DNA of 64,000 nucleotides from Neorhizobium populisoli (lineage in GTDB: Bacteria > Pseudomonadota > Alphaproteobacteria > Rhizobiales > Rhizobiaceae), in contig NZ_JAHYCB010000005.1 of the NCBI RefSeq assembly GCF_019430945.1, positions 248,001-312,000 of the forward strand. The letters are read 5' to 3'. Below, piece by piece: positions 7,591-16,523 of the stretch. The translations under genes were made by a program, and so were the position numbers. Under the pieces are notes generated by a model, which saw only the letters and a list, made by a program, of their open reading frames with translations, had not been told where the DNA came from and did not search any database. Position 1 is the first letter of the stretch, and every line of letters begins with the position of its first letter.

Positions 7591-9287
7591 GCGCCCTTCT
7601 CGAAGTCACCAACCTCAAGACCTGGTTCCCGACTGCCCGCGGCGAAGTGAAGGCCGTCGATGGCGTCTCCTTTTCGATCACACCGGGCGAAGTGCTTGGC
7701 CTGGTCGGTGAATCCGGCTCCGGCAAATCGATTACCGGCTTCTCGATCATCGGCCTGATCGACGAACCCGGCCGCGTTGTCGAAGGCTCGATCAAGCTCG
7801 AAGGCCGTGAACTGATCGGCCTGCCCTCGCATGAATTGCGCGCCATCCGCGGCAAGACCATTTCCATGGTCTTCCAGGATCCGATGATGACGCTGAACCC
7901 GGTGCTCAGCATCGGCACGCAGATCAAGCTGGCGCTGGAAGCGCATGAAAAGATCAGCGCCGCCGATGCTCGCGAACGGGCGATCAAGGCGCTGGCCCAA
8001 GTGCGCATCACCGAACCGGAACAGAAGGTCGATTTTTTCCCGCACCAGTTTTCCGGCGGCATGCGCCAGCGCGTGGCGATCGCCATCGCCCTGCTGCACC
8101 GCCCGAAACTGATCATCTGCGACGAACCGACCACGGCGCTCGACGTCTCGGTTCAGGCCGAAATCCTGGCCGAAATGAAGGAACTGGTGGCCGAACTCGG
8201 CACCGCGCTGATCTGGATCAGCCACGACCTTGCAGTCGTATCGTCGCTCGCGGATCGCGTCGCGGTGATGCGCCATGGTCATATTGTTGAGATCGGCCCG
8301 GCGCTCGGCGTGCTGACCAAACCGCAGCACGACTATACTAGGGCGCTGCTTGATGCCCTGCCGTCGCGCGCCAAGCCCGGTCAGCTTCTGCTGCGCGGGG
8401 CTGGCATTGCCGATGCCGCACCGCCGCCGCGTAAATCCGCGACGGCAAACCTGCCGCCGCTCGGCAGTCCCTATCTCGTCATTGAGAATGCCGTGAAGCG
8501 CTTCCAGAAACCGGCAGGCTTCTTCCGCAATATCGCCATCAAATCCGGCATCGCCCAGCCGGCGCCGGTGGTGCAGGCGGTGGATGGCGTTTCGATCACC
8601 TTGAAGCGCGGCGAAGTGCTCGGCCTCGTCGGCGAATCCGGCTCCGGCAAATCGACGCTCGGCCGCATGGCCGCCGGCATCATGGTGCCGACAGCGGGTG
8701 GCGTGCTTCTGAACGGCAAACCGGTCATGAGCGGCGGCCGGAGCGCCCGCAAGATCACCACGCGCATCCAGACGATCTTCCAGGACCCGTTCGCCTCGCT
8801 GAACGGCCGTATGCGGATCGGTGATATTCTGGCCGAAGGTCCGCTTGCGCACCGGTTGGTGACGCGCGCCGAGGCGCCGCAATATGTGCAGGAATGGCTG
8901 GCCGCGGTCGGCCTCGATCCGACTTTCGCCAACCGTTTCCCGCATCAGTTCTCGGGCGGCCAGCGGCAGCGTATCGCGATTGCCCGCGCACTCGCCATGC
9001 AGCCGGATGTCGTCGTCTGCGACGAGCCGGTCGCTTCGCTTGACGTCTCGATCCAGGCGCAGATCATCAACCTGCTGATCCGCCTGCGCTCCGAGCTGGA
9101 CCTGTCGCTGGTCTTCATCAGCCATGACCTCTCGGTCGTACGCCACCTCTGCGACCGCGTCGCGATCATGTATCGCGGCAAGATCGTCGAGGAGGGCGAA
9201 GCCGGTCCGATCTACGACAATCCGCAGCATGACTATACCAAGCGGCTCTTGGCAGCGGTGCCGGTCCTGCCCCAAGCCGCCGAATAA
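7587..9287 (+). CDS. Fused peptide-type ABC transporter ATP-binding protein (DppD-DppF in one chain)
   Basis: 566 residues holding two complete ABC domains. Walker A motifs GESGSGKS are at about residues 41-48 and 349-356, signature motifs FSGGMRQR at about 155 and FSGGQRQR at about 455, and Walker B plus Asp-Glu at 'LIICDEP' and 'VVVCDEP'. Each half ends with the oligopeptide-transporter C-terminal segment ('PQHDYTRALLDALPS' and 'PQHDYTKRLLAAVPV'). This fusion is common in rhizobial peptide and opine importers. It energises the two permeases encoded just upstream. Confidence 0.93.
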   Translation: MSALLEVTNLKTWFPTARGEVKAVDGVSFSITPGEVLGLVGESGSGKSITGFSIIGLIDEPGRVVEGSIKLEGRELIGLPSHELRAIRGKTISMVFQDPMMTLNPVLSIGTQIKLALEAHEKISAADARERAIKALAQVRITEPEQKVDFFPHQFSGGMRQRVAIAIALLHRPKLIICDEPTTALDVSVQAEILAEMKELVAELGTALIWISHDLAVVSSLADRVAVMRHGHIVEIGPALGVLTKPQHDYTRALLDALPSRAKPGQLLLRGAGIADAAPPPRKSATANLPPLGSPYLVIENAVKRFQKPAGFFRNIAIKSGIAQPAPVVQAVDGVSITLKRGEVLGLVGESGSGKSTLGRMAAGIMVPTAGGVLLNGKPVMSGGRSARKITTRIQTIFQDPFASLNGRMRIGDILAEGPLAHRLVTRAEAPQYVQEWLAAVGLDPTFANRFPHQFSGGQRQRIAIARALAMQPDVVVCDEPVASLDVSIQAQIINLLIRLRSELDLSLVFISHDLSVVRHLCDRVAIMYRGKIVEEGEAGPIYDNPQHDYTKRLLAAVPVLPQAAE

Positions 9288-9318
9288 TGTCAGCAGAATA
9301 ACAAAAGGGAGAACCAGC

Positions 9319-10203
9319 ATGGAACCGTGGGAATGGGATGAAGCGACCTGGCGCGGCAAGGTCAACAAGGTGCGCGCCGGACGTTCGCTGAAACCGAAGG
9401 CCTGGAAGGATGGCGCGCGCTGTGCGGTCGCGCTTTCCTTCGACAGCGACCACGAGACCAACGAGTTGCGCGACGGCGGCGAATCCATCGGCCGCATGTC
9501 GCAGGGACAGTACGGCAACCGCATGGGTGTGCCGCGCATTCTCGAAACCCTGCGCAATGCCAATGTGCCGGCCACCTTTTTCGTGCCGGCCGTCGCCGCC
9601 CTGCTTTATCCCGACGAACAGCGGCAAGTGATCGCCGAGGGCCACGAGATCGGCCTGCACGGCTGGATCCATGAAGTGAACACCAAAGTGCCTGCGGACA
9701 AGGAGCGCGAACTGCATTTCCGCGCCGCCGACACGCTGGAAAAAATCACCGGCATCCGCCCGGTCGGCATGCGCACCCCATCCTGGGATTTCTCCTACGA
9801 GACACTGAAGATCGAACGCGAACTCGGCCTTCTCTACGATTCCTCGCTGATGGCCGACGACGATCCGTATGAACTGGTCGAAGACGGCGAGCCGACCGGC
9901 ATCGTCGAGATGCCGGTCGAATGGATCCGCGACGACGCGGTCTATTTCAACATGAACCGCTTCACCGCCCATCGTCCCTACACGCCGCCGCCGGCCGTAC
10001 TCGACATCTTCAAGCGCGAATTCGACCGCGCCTACAAGGAAGGCGGCCTGTTCCTGCTCACCATGCATCCGCATGTGACGGGTTACCGCTCGCGTATCTT
10101 CGTACTCGAAGAGCTGATCCAGCATATTCAGGGCCATGAAGGCGTCTGGTTCGGCACCCATGCGGATATCGCCCGCTTCGCAAAGGAGAACGGTGGTGAG
10201 TGA
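9319..10203 (+). CDS. Polysaccharide deacetylase-family hydrolase (PuuE/PgdA-like)
   Basis: 294 residues from ATG 9319, preceded by AAGGGAG. The NodB-homology fold is visible: 'ALSFDSDHETN' gives the catalytic/metal Asp pair, 'GHEIGLHGWIHE' the two zinc-binding histidines, and 'GMRTPSWDFS' the substrate Arg-Thr-Pro motif. The closest groups I recognise are the cytoplasmic PgdA/PuuE-type cyclic amide or peptidoglycan-like deacetylases; there is no signal peptide. Together with the creatininase-like gene this gives two C-N hydrolases behind one importer, suggesting stepwise hydrolysis of an imported amide or ureide (inference). The 3' end overlaps the next gene. Confidence 0.85.
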   Translation: MEPWEWDEATWRGKVNKVRAGRSLKPKAWKDGARCAVALSFDSDHETNELRDGGESIGRMSQGQYGNRMGVPRILETLRNANVPATFFVPAVAALLYPDEQRQVIAEGHEIGLHGWIHEVNTKVPADKERELHFRAADTLEKITGIRPVGMRTPSWDFSYETLKIERELGLLYDSSLMADDDPYELVEDGEPTGIVEMPVEWIRDDAVYFNMNRFTAHRPYTPPPAVLDIFKREFDRAYKEGGLFLLTMHPHVTGYRSRIFVLEELIQHIQGHEGVWFGTHADIARFAKENGGE

Positions 10204-10948
10204 CGCGCGCAAGGTTGCATTGGTTACCGGCGGCGGACGGGGGATCGGGCGTGGTTGCGCGCTCGATCTTGTCCGCAACGGCTTCAATATCGTCCTCGTC
10301 GACATGATCGAGGAAGACCTTGCCCGCACGGCGCAGGAAATCCGCGATCTCGGCGGCGAAGCGCTGACCTTCATCGCCGACGTGCGCGAACACAAGCGTG
10401 CAGCGGAAATCGTCGCCGAAGTCGATGCGAAATGGGGCTGCATCGACGTCCTGTTCAACAACGCCGGCAAATCCAATTCGAAAGGCATCGAGGAGATTTC
10501 CGAAGAGGAATTCGACACGACGATCGACATCAACCTCAAGGGCGCTTTCAACTACATCCAGGCGACTGTGCCCGTGATGAAGAAGAACGGCGGCGGGCGG
10601 ATCATCAACATGTCGTCGATGAACGCCCACACGGGCGGCGTGACGAGCGCGGTCAGCAAGTTCTCCTATACCGCGGCCAAGGCCGGCATCATCGGCATGA
10701 CCAAGGCGCTCGCCAAGGAACTCGGGCCGGAAATCGTCGTCAACGCGATCTGCCCCGGCGTGATCAAAACGGAACGCTCGAACGGGATGATCGATGCCCG
10801 CGAGGCACAGCTTGCCGCCGGCATCACGCTGAAGCGCGTCGGCACGCCGCAGGATGTTGCGAGCGTCGTCACCTTCCTCGCGACCTCCGAACCGAATTTC
10901 ATCACCGGCCAGGATATCGAGATCGACGGCGGCCAGTGGGTGCGTTGA
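10196..10948 (+). CDS. Short-chain dehydrogenase/reductase
   Basis: 250 residues from GTG 10196 (AAGGAG at 10183-10188, seven bases upstream); a second GTG at 10193 is possible. NAD(P)-binding TGGGRGIG is at about residues 11-18, NNAG near 90, and the Ser...Tyr-x-x-x-Lys triad in 'NMSSMNAH...SYTAAKAG'. The C-terminal 'FITGQDIEIDGGQWVR' is the usual SDR tail. It overlaps the deacetylase gene by eight bases and is the last gene of the creatininase-ABC operon. It probably oxidises a hydroxyl on the product of the two hydrolases; the substrate is unknown. Confidence 0.88.
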   Translation: MSDARKVALVTGGGRGIGRGCALDLVRNGFNIVLVDMIEEDLARTAQEIRDLGGEALTFIADVREHKRAAEIVAEVDAKWGCIDVLFNNAGKSNSKGIEEISEEEFDTTIDINLKGAFNYIQATVPVMKKNGGGRIINMSSMNAHTGGVTSAVSKFSYTAAKAGIIGMTKALAKELGPEIVVNAICPGVIKTERSNGMIDAREAQLAAGITLKRVGTPQDVASVVTFLATSEPNFITGQDIEIDGGQWVR

Positions 10949-10966
10949 GGCGGGTGCGCTGATCTT

Positions 10967-11287
10967 CTAACGATCGATCAAAATCGTCATGATCGCCACG
11001 TGCTCCGGCAGGGCAATCAAAAACTCCGGGTCCCGGTCGAGGTGATGCACCTTGTCCGGGTCTCCACCGGTAAAGGCCGCCATGGCCTCGAAATCCGGCC
11101 AATAGGACGTCGTGATGAATTCTGTCTCGGCGCCCTGCTCTTCCCGGAAAAGCTGCACGGCGAGTGCGGTTTTGACCAGAGGCGGAATGCCTGCCTCTCT
11201 CAGATAGGCCTGGTACTCGTCAGCCCGTGACGTTGGTACTTTGCCGCGCCAAATACGGGCGATCTTGGCTTTGGTCTCCATGCTCAC
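10967..11287 (-). CDS. Small antibiotic-biosynthesis-monooxygenase-like (ABM fold) protein
   Basis: 106 residues. Sequence 'IARIWRGKVPTSRADEYQAYL' followed by a '...TEFITTSYWPDFEAMAAFTGGDPDKV' segment resembles the small ferredoxin-like ABM/DUF family in which a strand carrying W or Y precedes 'F.....A...F.G'. Such proteins are usually dimeric cytoplasmic oxygenases or stress-related proteins of unknown substrate. The gene is convergent with the SDR, 18 bases apart, and appears monocistronic. Function is not assigned beyond the fold. Confidence 0.6.
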   Translation of the reverse strand: MSMETKAKIARIWRGKVPTSRADEYQAYLREAGIPPLVKTALAVQLFREEQGAETEFITTSYWPDFEAMAAFTGGDPDKVHHLDRDPEFLIALPEHVAIMTILIDR

Positions 11288-11350
11288 TCCTCGTTCCTCT
11301 GAACGAGATGAACTAGGAGCAAGGCGTCTCGCGGCAATGGGAACCCGTAT

Positions 11351-12274
11351 CTACTTGCTCCGCCCAGGTGCCACGAAGGCAGCAATCTCCGCGTCGTCCT
11401 TGCCGGCATCGTTCAGGAATCGGCGGGCGAATTCAGCTGCGGATCCCTTCAATGCATCGTTCGGGCGGATCAGGTGGAAGGCCACGTGATGCTCTATCGC
11501 CCGTTCCGACACCCGAACCACCCTGCCGTCCGCCAATGCCGCATCGGCGAGCGGCGGACGGGCCAGCGCGATCCCGACACCAGCAGCGCAGGCATCGATC
11601 ACCAGATTATAATCCTCGAAGCGCCGATCCTGGCCGCGCGGCACATAATCGATACCTTCGACCGCCAGCCACCGCCGCCATGCCTCGAGATTGGAATCGT
11701 GCAGGATCGGCAATTCCATGATCGACCGCGCATCCGGCCCAAGCAGTTTCCTGGCAAGAGCAGGCGAAGCGATCGGAACAAGGTTCTCCTGCCAGAGCGG
11801 CAGGCTGCGCACCCCTGCCCAAGGACCGCGCCCACAGCGGATCGCAAAATCGATCCCTTCGCTGAAATCCGCCAACCGGTGTTCGAGCACCAATTCGAGA
11901 TGAACATCGCTCGCCTCGAACTTCGGCAGGCGGGGAAAAATCCACAGCGACGCGACCGAAGGCGTCACCGAGAGGCGCACCACCGTCTTGTTGCGGCGGG
12001 GCAGCCAGCGTTCGTCGGCATTGCCGAGCAGAGCCAGAGCCTCCTCGGCACGCGCGAAGAACCGCGTGCCCTCCGGTGTCAGTGTCACGCCACGCGCTTC
12101 GCGAGAGAAAAGCCGCACGCCCATCCACCGTTCAAGCCGGGAAATCTGCCGCGAGACGGCGCCATGCGTCACGCCGCCCTCCTCCGCAGCAGCCGAAAAT
12201 GATCCGAGACGCGCGGCCCGGGCAAAGGTCTCGAGCGTATCGAGCGGTGGAAGCATCTGCGAGCTGTGAACCAT
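11351..12274 (-). CDS. LysR-family transcriptional regulator (GcvA-like)
   Basis: About 307 residues from ATG 12274; a GTG at 12280 and an ATG at 12256 (MLPPLDTLETFARAA) are alternative starts, none with a strong ribosome site. The N-terminal HTH reads 'FARAARLGSFSAAAEEGGVTHGAVSRQISRLE' and is followed by the LysR substrate-binding domain with 'LPILHDSN...W..WL' typical of the GcvA subgroup. It is divergent from an EamA-type exporter gene, the classical arrangement in which the LysR protein activates the neighbour. A short inverted repeat (12299-12313) in the gap could be its site. Confidence 0.88.
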   Translation of the reverse strand: MVHSSQMLPPLDTLETFARAARLGSFSAAAEEGGVTHGAVSRQISRLERWMGVRLFSREARGVTLTPEGTRFFARAEEALALLGNADERWLPRRNKTVVRLSVTPSVASLWIFPRLPKFEASDVHLELVLEHRLADFSEGIDFAIRCGRGPWAGVRSLPLWQENLVPIASPALARKLLGPDARSIMELPILHDSNLEAWRRWLAVEGIDYVPRGQDRRFEDYNLVIDACAAGVGIALARPPLADAALADGRVVRVSERAIEHHVAFHLIRPNDALKGSAAEFARRFLNDAGKDDAEIAAFVAPGRSK

Positions 12275-12298
12275 ACGCACATATGATCATCGATTGAG

Positions 12299-12313
12299 GT
12301 GCTTTTCAAGCAC
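12299..12313. promoter_or_regulatory. Inverted repeat in LysR/EamA divergent gap
   Basis: GTGCTT-TTC-AAGCAC, perfect 6-bp arms around three bases. It lies 25 bases upstream of the LysR start and 47 bases upstream of the transporter start. The position suits a LysR operator; no further support is visible. Confidence 0.4.
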
Positions 12314-12360
12314 GGCTCGCAGGCGTAATCCATGCATCACCAAAGATCAGGAGACGGGTC

Positions 12361-13269
12361 ATGAGCACGGTCGCAATCGGACGAAAGACAATGAATGAAC
12401 GGCAGGGTTTCGATAAGGTCGCCTTCGCGGCGATCCTAGTCACGATCGTTTTCTGGGCCTCGGCCTTCGCCTTCATCCGTATCGGTCTGACGGCATTGAC
12501 ACCGGTCGAGCTTGCCACCGCTCGTTATGTCGCAGCCGCCGTTATCGCCGGTGCCTATCTCGCCATCGCCCGCCCGGCTCTGCCCGCCCGCAGCGACGTT
12601 CTGCGGCTGATCGTTGCCGCCGTCCTCTTCATCGCCGCTTATGCCGTGCTTCTCAATATGGGCGAACGAACGGTTGCCGCCGGGCCGGCAAGCTTCATCA
12701 TCAACACCATGCCGGTCATGACGGCGCTGATTGCCATGTTCATGCTCGGCGAAAGGTTCGGTCGCTGGGGTTGGATCGGCACGGCGATTTCGTTTGCCGG
12801 CGTCACCCTGATCGCGCTCTCCGGCGCCGATGGTTTCGATCTCGATCCGAATGCGATCCTGATCATCGGCGCCGCACTCTGCTCGGCCATCGCCAGCGTG
12901 TTACAGAAGCCGATCCTCAGCCGTATGCCCGCACTCGCCGTCACTGCCTGGTTGCTGCTGATCGGCGCCCTGCCGCTCGTGCCGGCCATTCCCTCGACCC
13001 TGCAGGCCCTTGCTGTCGCTCCCGCTTCCGTCAACTGGAGCGTCGCTTATCTGGTGATATTCCCGACAGCGATCGGCTACGTCACCTGGGCAATTGCCCT
13101 GAAGCGCCTTTCCGCCGCCCGTGCCGCTAACTTTCTCTACGGCGTTCCGCCGACCGCAACACTGATGGGCTTCCTCTGGCTCGGTGAAATCCCGACCTTG
13201 ATCGGCGCAATCGGCGGTGTGATGGCAATCTTCGGCGTGCTGGTCGTCAATGTGATGCGCAAGCGTTGA
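12361..13269 (+). CDS. EamA-family (DMT superfamily) transporter
   Basis: 302 residues with about ten hydrophobic helices in two repeated EamA halves. The first half begins 'AAILVTIVFWASAFAFIRIGL' and ends in 'FMLGERFGRWGWIGTAISFAGVTLI'; the second ends in 'LWLGEIPTLIGAIGGVMAIFGVLVVNV'. The L-G-E motif before the last helix of each half is typical. An AGGAG stretch precedes ATG 12361. Members export amino acids or other metabolites across the inner membrane; the cargo here is unknown. Divergent LysR gene suggests inducible expression. Confidence 0.9.
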   Translation: MSTVAIGRKTMNERQGFDKVAFAAILVTIVFWASAFAFIRIGLTALTPVELATARYVAAAVIAGAYLAIARPALPARSDVLRLIVAAVLFIAAYAVLLNMGERTVAAGPASFIINTMPVMTALIAMFMLGERFGRWGWIGTAISFAGVTLIALSGADGFDLDPNAILIIGAALCSAIASVLQKPILSRMPALAVTAWLLLIGALPLVPAIPSTLQALAVAPASVNWSVAYLVIFPTAIGYVTWAIALKRLSAARAANFLYGVPPTATLMGFLWLGEIPTLIGAIGGVMAIFGVLVVNVMRKR

Positions 13270-13300
13270 TCGCAGCTACTCAGCCGTTGAAAGTCTTGAG

Positions 13301-13912
13301 CTATTTGCCGTTGACCAGTTGGAGAATGAGCTGATGGACATTGCCGCCATTGCTCAGCTCCATCTTGTCGAAATCGGCGCTGCGCTGACGTTGCGCCTTT
13401 GAAATCTCGCCGAGCTTCGTCTGAAGATCGGTCCTAAGTCTCGCACATTTCGGATCGTTCGGCGTGCTGATGGCGAGGCTCACCCGCTCGATCTCCCTCA
13501 CCATATCGGTGATCATCACGCCATGCACCGCCTCGTGCTTACGCACTCCGGCAATGAAGACGTCCCATTTGGTCTTGAGATCGGCCGCAAGTGTCACTGC
13601 CGGTTTCGGCAACATGTAGGTGATGATCAGCTTGGGGCGGGCTACCGTGATCCGGCAGGAACCATCCGGTTGCGGTGTGTATTGCCGTGTCCAGGTCAGC
13701 TTGAAATCCGTATGCGCGATGGCGCGAACCTGCGCGCCGACCTTGGGGCCTCGCTCGCCGATCGAGGCATAGAGGCTAACAGCGGAATCCCCTGTAATGC
13801 CATAGGTCGAAACCTGCTCGACAGGTTGCCAATCGGCGACCTGCGCATGGGCAGAAAGGGGAAGCAACACAAGGAAGGCAGTCCGCCAGAAAGCTCTAAT
13901 ACCCGTCGCCAC
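13301..13912 (-). CDS. DUF922-type putative secreted zinc-dependent protease
   Basis: 203 residues from GTG 13912, preceded by GGGAGG five bases upstream; ATG in the same stretch is out of frame. An N-terminal signal peptide is visible (AFLVLLPLSAHA, cleavage near residue 23). The central KHEAVHGVMITDM contains an HExxH zinc-binding motif, and the region around it ('W..F......HE..H......') fits the DUF922 family of predicted periplasmic metalloproteases. The C-terminal part is helical and charged. The gene is convergent with the EamA transporter and monocistronic. Substrate unknown. Confidence 0.75.
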   Translation of the reverse strand: MATGIRAFWRTAFLVLLPLSAHAQVADWQPVEQVSTYGITGDSAVSLYASIGERGPKVGAQVRAIAHTDFKLTWTRQYTPQPDGSCRITVARPKLIITYMLPKPAVTLAADLKTKWDVFIAGVRKHEAVHGVMITDMVREIERVSLAISTPNDPKCARLRTDLQTKLGEISKAQRQRSADFDKMELSNGGNVHQLILQLVNGK

Positions 13913-14096
13913 ACATTCCTCCCGCTTTTGCTGCCGGGGAAACTACGGAGAAGAGCTTGTGGTTGCAATCCACCGAATGGCAGTCGTGAATAGTTTCAAA
14001 CACGTGGCTCGTCAAAGACTACAAGAATGCAATCAGAAATAATGCCACTTGCCATGTTGTCGACAAAATGGATGATGACAGTTATGCGACATTTGC

Positions 14097-14441
14097 ATGA
14101 CAGAGCCACAAGGGCCGACGGGGAACATGATGGGTGAAAAACGCAAGCTCTATGAAACGCTTGTGGATGGTGCGATGGATGGACTGACCGACAAGGCGCT
14201 CCACGACTACGTCACCCAACGCTGCGACAATGCCTCCGGCAAGAAGATCGTGCAGGCAGCCATTCTGGCGCTGCAGGATCCGCATCTGAAAGACCGCAAT
14301 ATCCTCGACACGATCTGCACGTTGGCCATCAAGCATCGTGCCGAAGACAGGGAAAAAGGCGGCTCCAGCAAGCGGGACGCCTGGCCCGCTCCCTTCGCAC
14401 GCCATCCGGAAGACGAAGCCCAGAGCTCGAGCTCCGCCTGA
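14097..14441 (+). CDS. Conserved-looking hypothetical protein
   Basis: Up to 114 residues; the start is uncertain between ATG 14097 and the ATG pair 14127/14130, the latter following GGGGAAC. The core from MGEKRKLYETLVDGAMDGL to about residue 80 is predicted helical ('LTDKALHDYVTQRCDNASGKKIVQAAILALQDPHLKDRNILDTICTLA' shortened here to its theme of amphipathic helices). The tail is Ser/Ala-rich and low complexity. There is no signal peptide, membrane helix or known motif. It is an isolated gene convergent with the LLM oxidoreductase. I do not recognise a function. Confidence 0.6.
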   Translation: MTEPQGPTGNMMGEKRKLYETLVDGAMDGLTDKALHDYVTQRCDNASGKKIVQAAILALQDPHLKDRNILDTICTLAIKHRAEDREKGGSSKRDAWPAPFARHPEDEAQSSSSA

Positions 14442-14457
14442 CACTCTCGGCAAATGC

Positions 14458-15369
14458 CTATCCTTGGAGGAGAGGCAGCACGTCGGAAGCGAGTTCCGCC
14501 AGCACATCGCCGGTCGGCCGCGATCCGCGGACGAGATTAAACGCCACATGCTGGACGCCGGCCTCCCGCAATTCCTCCAGAAGGCTGACGAGAGCCAGTC
14601 GGCCGGCTTTATATCCGAGACCGGCCGGAATTGCCGGCGCCAGAGGATCGTCGAGCAATTCGAGCACCATCGCCTGGGAGAAGCTGCGAAATTCGTCGGT
14701 CGATTTGGCGATCGCATTTTTCCAGAGTGCAATCCGGTCCTTCTGGACCGAAAACTCGCGATGATAAGTTACCCAGCCCTTTGCGTTGCGGGCGATCCAT
14801 TCCAGCGACTGACCGGAGGAACCGACGGCGATCATCGGCACTTCGCGCTTTTCCACTCTCGGCAACAGCTCGAAATCCGGTTGTCGCTCCCCGGTCTCCC
14901 CAAGCACGGAGCGGTCTGCTTGCAGTGCCGCCGCAACCCTTTGCCAGTTATGACGGAACAGCTCCTTGCGCGCCTCAAAATCGCGGCCGAATACGGCATA
15001 TTCCGGTGGCCGGTCGCCGGAGCCGAGCCCCAGCGTGAAACGTCCGCCGGACAGGTCGTTCATCGACAACGCGCCCTTGGCCACATGCAGCGGATGCCGC
15101 AGCGGCAGCACGATCGCGCCGGTGACGATCTCGATGCGCTTCGTCACCGCCGCCAGCGCGCCGGCCAGAACCCACGGGTCAGAATGGCCGACGGGATCGG
15201 GATAATCCGGACTGTTCAGCGGCACGTCGCGCAGCCAAAGGGCGGCAAAGCCGAGTTCGTCGGCCTGCCTCGCCAAGGCGAGCTGCGCGGCGAGATCGAC
15301 ATCGCGCTGTTCGCGCGATTGCATCGGCATCACAATGCCAAGCGAGAGCCGGTCGGGCGAAAACAGCAT
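14458..15369 (-). CDS. LLM-class (luciferase-like) flavin-dependent oxidoreductase
   Basis: 303 residues forming a luciferase-type TIM barrel: 'LSLGIVMPMQS' first strand, 'ARQADELGFAALWLRD', 'VTGAIVLPLRHPLHVAKGALSMNDLSGGRFTLGLGSG' (the diagnostic LSxGR.xLGxGxG segment). It uses FMNH2 or F420-type cofactor for monooxygenation or reduction of small molecules; the substrate is not predictable. It begins two bases downstream of the HtrA-like gene stop and probably shares its transcript. The length is slightly shorter than bacterial luciferase alpha, as is usual for this subclass. Confidence 0.85.
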   Translation of the reverse strand: MLFSPDRLSLGIVMPMQSREQRDVDLAAQLALARQADELGFAALWLRDVPLNSPDYPDPVGHSDPWVLAGALAAVTKRIEIVTGAIVLPLRHPLHVAKGALSMNDLSGGRFTLGLGSGDRPPEYAVFGRDFEARKELFRHNWQRVAAALQADRSVLGETGERQPDFELLPRVEKREVPMIAVGSSGQSLEWIARNAKGWVTYHREFSVQKDRIALWKNAIAKSTDEFRSFSQAMVLELLDDPLAPAIPAGLGYKAGRLALVSLLEELREAGVQHVAFNLVRGSRPTGDVLAELASDVLPLLQG

Positions 15370-15371
15370 GA

Positions 15372-16331
15372 TCAGCTCTTCGGACGTGCAGCAGGCACGA
15401 GCACCCGTTCGGCGATCTGCTGGTCGAGATCGTAGACGGAAATCGGCGTTTCCTTGCCGATCCGGGTACCATCCAGAAGCCGGATCAGATCGTCGGCGCC
15501 GGCCACAGGATGCCCGTCGATCGCCAGAATGAAGTCGCCCTCTTTCAGCCCTGCCTTGTCGGCCGGACTGCCGGGATCGATCCGGCGGATACGCACCGTC
15601 GTTTCCTGGATCATGCCGGCCTTCAGGGCAACGCGCCGCGGCAGCGCCGTCGTATCGACGACGATGCCGATCAGGGCACGCCGCACATGGCCGAAACGCA
15701 GGATTTCCGACACGACGAAATTCGCCGTATTGGAGGCCACCGCAAAAGCAATGCCCTGTGCGCCGCGAATGACCGCGGTGTTGACGCCGACCACCTCGCC
15801 CGATGCCGACACCAGTGGCCCGCCGGAATTGCCAGGATTGAGCGCCGCATCCGTCTGCACGACATCGTCGATCAGCCGCCCGTTGGACGCGCGCATGGAG
15901 TGCCCGAGCGCCGACACGACACCCGCGGTAACCGACCAGTCGAAGCCGAGCGGATTGCCGATGGCGATGGCGATATGCCCGCGCCTGAGCTTCTGGGAAT
16001 CGCCGAGCCGCGCCCAGGCCTGCACGTCCATATCGGCGCGCACCAGCGCGATATCCGTATCAGCGTCGCGGCCAAGTACGGCGCCCTGCGCCACGGTACC
16101 ATTGGCATTGCGGATGCGCACCGTCTTTGCGTCGGCAACGACGTGATGATTGGTAATGATCAGGCCGTCGGGCGAAATGGCAAAGCCCGAACCATGACCT
16201 TGATCGCCGAGCCGCTCGATGCGGCTGACGGCGGGACCGACGCGATCAACAGCGCCGGCAACGGTTTGCGAATAGGCGTCGATAAGGACCCCATCCTCAG
16301 GGACCGGAGGATTGATATCGATAAATCCCAT
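15372..16331 (-). CDS. HtrA/DegP-like S1C serine protease with PDZ domain
   Basis: 319 residues from ATG 16331, preceded by CGGAG. The frame remains open to 16499 but the added residues do not resemble a signal peptide or the family. The catalytic triad is visible as His63 (ITNHHVV), Asp93 (DTDIALV) and Ser169 (NPGNSGGPL); a single PDZ domain follows ('IDPGSPADKAGLKEGDFILAIDG'). DegP proteins are normally periplasmic, yet no export signal is seen here, so it may act in the cytoplasm or the start is misjudged. It is followed within two bases by the LLM oxidoreductase gene. Confidence 0.88.
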   Translation of the reverse strand: MGFIDINPPVPEDGVLIDAYSQTVAGAVDRVGPAVSRIERLGDQGHGSGFAISPDGLIITNHHVVADAKTVRIRNANGTVAQGAVLGRDADTDIALVRADMDVQAWARLGDSQKLRRGHIAIAIGNPLGFDWSVTAGVVSALGHSMRASNGRLIDDVVQTDAALNPGNSGGPLVSASGEVVGVNTAVIRGAQGIAFAVASNTANFVVSEILRFGHVRRALIGIVVDTTALPRRVALKAGMIQETTVRIRRIDPGSPADKAGLKEGDFILAIDGHPVAGADDLIRLLDGTRIGKETPISVYDLDQQIAERVLVPAARPKS

Positions 16332-16523
16332 TGTGAGAACTCCGGAAATCGCCGCTTCGGAAGAAGAGGCGGAGAAGGAGTTGATGTGGGAGGCTAGCAG
16401 GACGCAAACAAGGTCTTGAAATTCAGGCCTGAAACCCACGCCTATACCGGCCGCTGCGTCAGAACTGTCGCCTGTGACCGGATCGAAGATCGCAGCCATT
16501 TGAAGCCGCGGAAAGATCCTTCG

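Noticed and set aside
7497..9575. Long minus-strand open frame opposite the fused ATPase gene
   Set aside because: Antisense of a strongly conserved ABC ATPase; composition and lack of motifs mark it as a shadow frame.
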